A DNA stretch of 33,519 bases. Source: a virus. Below, one piece after another: positions 30,849 through 33,519 of the stretch. The first letter of the stretch is position 1. Every line of letters begins with the position of its first letter. Made by a program: the position numbers and the translations under genes. The notes beneath the pieces were generated by a model. The model was given only the letters and a program-made list of their open reading frames with translations, ran no database searches and was not told the origin of the DNA. The stretch lies in IMG/VR virus record IMGVR_UViG_3300043395_001007, positions 1 through 33,519 of that record; one strand, given 5' to 3'.

Positions 30849-31105
30849 CAAAAGGTGCAGTCCCAGCAAAGTTTACCAGGGTTTTCGTCGTACAGGCCAA
30901 GGTTTCGAGCCTGGTTGATAGCATCCAAGGTGTCACGATCATTCTTCAGTCGTCGATGAAGGCGCAGCCTCCAGAGGACATATTCCCTCGCATTCTTATT
31001 GGATGGTTCCGTCAGATATTTCTGATACTTTGACTCGACGGTTTGAACGATACCAACACCAACTTTTTCGATCAGGTGGTCAACTTTGCGAAGAGCTTTT
31101 GCCAT
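30848..31105 (-). CDS. Hypothetical helical, basic protein (85 aa)
   Basis: I do not recognise a family. The protein is mostly helical and basic (MAKALRKVDHLIEK, then REYVLWRLRLHRRLKNDRDT) with a C-terminal CWDCTF that contains a CxxC. It overlaps the stop of the coiled-coil gene as TGATG. The Arg/Lys-rich helices and the end would fit nucleic acid binding, but the sequence offers no clear domain. It is the last gene before the GGGTAAAA box at 30840-30848. Confidence 0.6.
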   Translation of the reverse strand: MAKALRKVDHLIEKVGVGIVQTVESKYQKYLTEPSNKNAREYVLWRLRLHRRLKNDRDTLDAINQARNLGLYDENPGKLCWDCTF

Positions 31106-31908
31106 CAGTCTGCAGTGAAAGAGAACATCTTGAGCTCAAAGTTTCGAACACCCGAGCTTTCGTAAACAGCGTCTTTGTTCTTCTTATAGATTTCGTAGGC
31201 GTCAAAGATTGAGGAGAAATGAAGCGGTCGGTCTGCAGGACTGCTTCGCCAGAGGAGCATTTCCTGAAGAGACAAGGGTACATCGATGTCCCACTGTTCA
31301 TCTCGCGAGGAATAGAGAAGAGGAAGAGCATCGTTCCTCCACCAGTCGCAAATCTGAGTGCTGTATTCCTCCCACGCCAACGGATCGGTAAGGTGAGTGT
31401 CGCAAGTTTCGCGAATCCACTGAACATATTCTCGACCACGTTGAACCACAACTGTGGCGCTTGAGGGAACTTCGTCCAGGAAATAAGCTTCCTCGTCACC
31501 GCGCACCACTCGTTCAATGACAGCAGGAAATAGGAAAGATTCCGAAATCAAACGGAAATCTTCGGCACCTGCGCTAACTTGACGGAGGATTGCTTCCAGG
31601 ATAGAGATGGTGGTGGCAATCTGAAGCTCTTCGCCAGAGGCCGAAGCTTTTGGTTTCGCATCGGGAAGACCTTTCTTCAGAAGAGTCAGTTCTCGCTCAA
31701 GGCGCCGAACCTCCCGACCCAGCTCCCGTTCGAGCTTATTCTTGTAAATCTCTGACTGAGTTATCAGGTTGTCGAACTTGGTATCGAGCTTTTCTAGCTC
31801 GGCATCAAAATGCTCGACAGAGACCTTGAGGTTAGAGAGTTTTTTCTTCAGCGAAGTTACTGAAGAGCGAATAGAATTGGTTGCGTAAAGTAGGTTGTCT
31901 GCAGTCAT
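31105..31908 (-). CDS. Hypothetical protein with N-terminal coiled coil (267 aa)
   Basis: Residues about 1-80 form a long heptad-like coiled coil (SSVTSLKKKLSNLKVSVEHF, then LEKLDTKFDNLI, then RELGREVRRLERELTLLKKG). A Lys/Ser/Pro linker follows, and then a mixed helical domain with several Trp (IRETCDTHLTDPLAWEEYST, ICDWWRNDALPLL). No catalytic motif is visible. The ATG overlaps the preceding stop as TGATG and the gene sits between two other unknown genes in a short unit behind the GGGTAAAA box at 32521. A structural, assembly or DNA-processing role cannot be chosen from sequence. Confidence 0.65.
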   Translation of the reverse strand: MTADNLLYATNSIRSSVTSLKKKLSNLKVSVEHFDAELEKLDTKFDNLITQSEIYKNKLERELGREVRRLERELTLLKKGLPDAKPKASASGEELQIATTISILEAILRQVSAGAEDFRLISESFLFPAVIERVVRGDEEAYFLDEVPSSATVVVQRGREYVQWIRETCDTHLTDPLAWEEYSTQICDWWRNDALPLLYSSRDEQWDIDVPLSLQEMLLWRSSPADRPLHFSSIFDAYEIYKKNKDAVYESSGVRNFELKMFSFTAD

Positions 31909-32465
31909 CAGATTGGGCGAATCGTGGCTCGTAGTTGGTCCGTGTTAACGTCGATGACTTCAACGTTAAACGAGTATAGGCGCTCAGGGTCGCTCAGTAA
32001 ATGGAAACTGCCTTCAAACCGGTCCCCGTCGCGGGAACGAAGGTAGTAGTTGCCCGGAGTTGGAGGTGAGCAGAGCGCAATGTTTCCAGCAAACTCCGGG
32101 TTGGATTCTTCGATTGCGGATACCAGCCTCTGGTAAATCGCAGAGGCAGCGGCCATCTCACTGTCGTTGGAAATCTGGGCACGGATTTCGCCTTCGATTG
32201 CCTCCAGATTGGCTGCGATTCCTGAATCTAGAATAATCTCAAAGATTGCTCCCTCGTCCTTAACTAGAAAGCAAACTTCTTCGGAGTCGAACTCACAATC
32301 TTCTGGATTGTCGAACAGTTGAAAACCGTGCTCTAGAAGATCATAGAAGGTTTCTTTCAAGGTGTCCGCGTCAGGACCACCAAAGAAGTTGGCAATCGCG
32401 TGAAAAATGCGGGGGTTGGCGAGTAAACGCGCCACAGGGTAAATCAGCTGTTGTTCGTCCATCAC
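31908..32465 (-). CDS. Hypothetical acidic protein (185 aa)
   Basis: I do not recognise a family. The protein is acidic, with a predicted helical N-terminus (QLIYPVARLLANPRIFHAIA) and a strand-rich second half holding GNYYLRSRDGDRFEGSFHLL. Two tandem ATGs open the gene (32465 and 32462), preceded by GGAG. It is the first gene of a three-gene unit behind the GGGTAAAA box at 32521-32529 and overlaps the next start as TGATG. A CGCTATACT element lies 16 bases before the start. Confidence 0.65.
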   Translation of the reverse strand: MMDEQQLIYPVARLLANPRIFHAIANFFGGPDADTLKETFYDLLEHGFQLFDNPEDCEFDSEEVCFLVKDEGAIFEIILDSGIAANLEAIEGEIRAQISNDSEMAAASAIYQRLVSAIEESNPEFAGNIALCSPPTPGNYYLRSRDGDRFEGSFHLLSDPERLYSFNVEVIDVNTDQLRATIRPI

Positions 32466-32481
32466 AGTTCTCCGCCGAAGC

Positions 32482-32490
32482 AGTATAGCG
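32482..32490 (-). promoter_or_regulatory. CGCTATACT element before the 32465 gene (weak promoter candidate)
   Basis: The same 9-mer as at 30426-30434 lies 31 bases downstream of GGGTAAAA box 10 and 16 bases before the ATG. It may be a bacterial-type -10 box active at another stage of infection. No good -35 box is visible. Confidence 0.25.
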
Positions 32491-32520
32491 ATCCCGTGGG
32501 TTGGTAATCGTTTAGCATGG

Positions 32521-32529
32521 TTTTACCCG
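32521..32529 (-). promoter_or_regulatory. GGGTAAAA box 10 (putative phage promoter)
   Basis: The minus strand reads CCGGGTAAAACCATGC two bases after the stop of the topoisomerase gene and 55 bases before the ATG at 32465. It shares the CCAT that follows the octamer in boxes 2 and 4. Confidence 0.55.
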
Positions 32530-32531
32530 GT

Positions 32532-33519
32532 TTACAGGGTGACATCACTCAGGTTGGCAACTTTAACACCCTTGGACCCAGGCTTCCCAGCTTTGACCGT
32601 GCCAAGGCTCAGCTCAACTTTCTTCTTCCGAGTTGAAGCCCAGGGAACAGAGTAGCTGCCCTCACCGAAGTAGACAAACTCCGCTTCAGCTGGCAGCCAC
32701 TGTTTACCTTTGCTGGTGGTTTTGCACAAGTCTTCACCACTCAGAACAACAGCCTTGAGTTGACCTTCCAACTTGAACACACAAAGGAACTTTCGTTGCG
32801 AAACCTCAGCTTCTCGTTTGGCAAGCACCACCGGACTGTAACCAGTGGAAATAGGACCCTTGAAAGTTGCTGAAACTTTCTTCAACATTCCATCTTGGTT
32901 TACTAAAACCACTTTTTCCTTGGAATCGACCACCATAGCGCCCCGTGGCCCCTTAGCCTGTTCGACAACGCCTTTCTTCATATCAATCTTAATAAACCGG
33001 GGCCTGGGAGCGGCTGCAGGGCGCTTCTCGCCTGTGGCTCGGGCAACTGGGGCCAGACCGGCTGGGGGCTCCACCAGGGCGCTCCTGCGGGCCTCACCGT
33101 GGCGCTTAGACAGCTCAGTGATTTGGGTATACACCCACTTCTGGCGAACCTCCTTGTTAGTCACAAGCTCAGTCAGCTTTTCTTTGCGCTCAATCAGAGT
33201 CTTCTCCTCATTTTCCAGCTCCTCTTTGTCAAGTCCAGTGAGTTGCCTCAGGCGCATATCCAGGATTGCCCTGGCTTGATCCGAGGTGAACTTAAGCGTC
33301 CGAGTGCTTACAAGCTCGATCAAAGCTTCTTTCGAGGACTTTGAGGCTCGGATGATCTTAATCACCAGATCAATCTTGTCGATGGCTTTTAGGAAGCCAC
33401 GAACAATCTCAAGACGTGCCTCAGTTTCATCTAGTTCGTGGGAGAACTTTGTCTCCAAGCGAGCCATTCGCCATGCGAACCATTTCTGACAAATTTCAAC
33501 TGGGCTGAGCTCGACGGGT
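32532..33519 (-). CDS. Type II topoisomerase subunit A (gyrA/parC-type), 5' end outside the window
   Basis: The frame is open from the right edge, so the gene begins outside the window and 328 C-terminal residues are seen. The first part reads PVELSPVEICQKWFAWRMAR, followed by helices around LETKFSHELDETEARLEIVR and ILDMRLRQLTGLDKEELENE. This is the typical end of the breakage-reunion domain of bacterial GyrA and ParC. The last 190 residues are strand-rich and hold GSKGVKVANL, resembling a pinwheel blade. They are shorter than the six-blade GyrA tail, so a ParC-like form is plausible. The ATG at 33467 is internal, not the start. The enzyme would relieve supercoiling during phage replication, probably with a B subunit encoded further right. 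Confidence 0.85.
   Translation of the reverse strand, partial: PVELSPVEICQKWFAWRMARLETKFSHELDETEARLEIVRGFLKAIDKIDLVIKIIRASKSSKEALIELVSTRTLKFTSDQARAILDMRLRQLTGLDKEELENEEKTLIERKEKLTELVTNKEVRQKWVYTQITELSKRHGEARRSALVEPPAGLAPVARATGEKRPAAAPRPRFIKIDMKKGVVEQAKGPRGAMVVDSKEKVVLVNQDGMLKKVSATFKGPISTGYSPVVLAKREAEVSQRKFLCVFKLEGQLKAVVLSGEDLCKTTSKGKQWLPAEAEFVYFGEGSYSVPWASTRKKKVELSLGTVKAGKPGSKGVKVANLSDVTL

Noticed and set aside
30816-30869. Longer start for the 120-aa gene before the polymerase
   Set aside because: It would place the GGGTAAAA box inside the gene and overlap the preceding gene. The ATG at 30815 has AGGA upstream.
32532-33467. Topoisomerase gene starting at ATG 33467
   Set aside because: The frame is open to the window edge and the upstream residues (CQKWFAWR) fit the topoisomerase domain, so the gene is truncated by the window.
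1-33519. tRNA genes, CRISPR arrays, insertion sequences, integrase or attachment sites
   Set aside because: I looked for cloverleaf patterns, direct repeat arrays and transposase motifs and found none. Coding density leaves no non-coding gap above about 120 bases.

Overview
This 33.5 kb window is one continuous piece of a large contractile-tailed (myovirus-type) phage genome. Every gene I can support is on the minus strand, so transcription runs from the right end (33519) to the left end (1). Genes are packed tightly, with many ATGA, TGATG or TAATG stop/start overlaps. I found no host genes, tRNAs, integrase, insertion sequences or CRISPR arrays. A sheath gene, a tail tube gene and several baseplate genes establish the contractile tail. 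The host is not proven. A cyanobacterium is my best guess, because the phage polymerases I know of that resemble mitochondrial DNA polymerase gamma come from cyanophages (Acaryochloris phages), and because one structural protein carries a domain resembling the cyanobacterial SwmB repeat.

Layout in transcription order. (1) 33519-30453: the C-terminal part of a type II topoisomerase A subunit (gyrA/parC type), then four unrecognised genes. (2) 30420-27222: a family A DNA polymerase of the mitochondrial POLG type, then two small genes. (3) 27213-25338: a tail assembly chaperone pair joined by a -1 frameshift at a CCCAAAC slippery site, a Mu gpG/gpS-like tail completion protein, an acidic/Ala-rich protein and a LysM-like tail protein. 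(4) 25226-20883: a very large tail sheath (1223 aa), a putative ribbon-helix-helix protein and a gp25-type baseplate wedge protein. (5) 20840-14114: the head block, with a Mu gp29-like portal, a Mu gpI-like protease/scaffold, a Mu gpF-like minor head protein, a capsid decoration protein, the major capsid protein and the tail tube. (6) 14021-6410: a putative fibre-base protein, a baseplate J-like protein and two large unrecognised baseplate or tail proteins. (7) 6378-178: a small acidic protein, a gp5/VgrG-like OB-fold baseplate protein, Mu gp36-like and gp37-like connector and terminator proteins, small genes, a putative small terminase subunit and the large terminase. (8) 107-1: the start of a further gene that leaves the window.

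The most interesting regulatory signal is the octamer GGGTAAAA. It occurs ten times on the coding strand, always between genes or overlapping a stop codon, and usually 22-35 bases before the next start codon. At 14052-14087 it directly follows a canonical intrinsic terminator. It splits the window into about ten transcription units and looks like a phage-specific (probably late) promoter unlike the T4 late TATAAATA box. Together, head and tail proteins mostly of Mu type, a gp25 wedge, a POLG-type replicase and a bacterial-type topoisomerase make a mosaic lytic phage whose structural gene order matches neither Mu nor T4.
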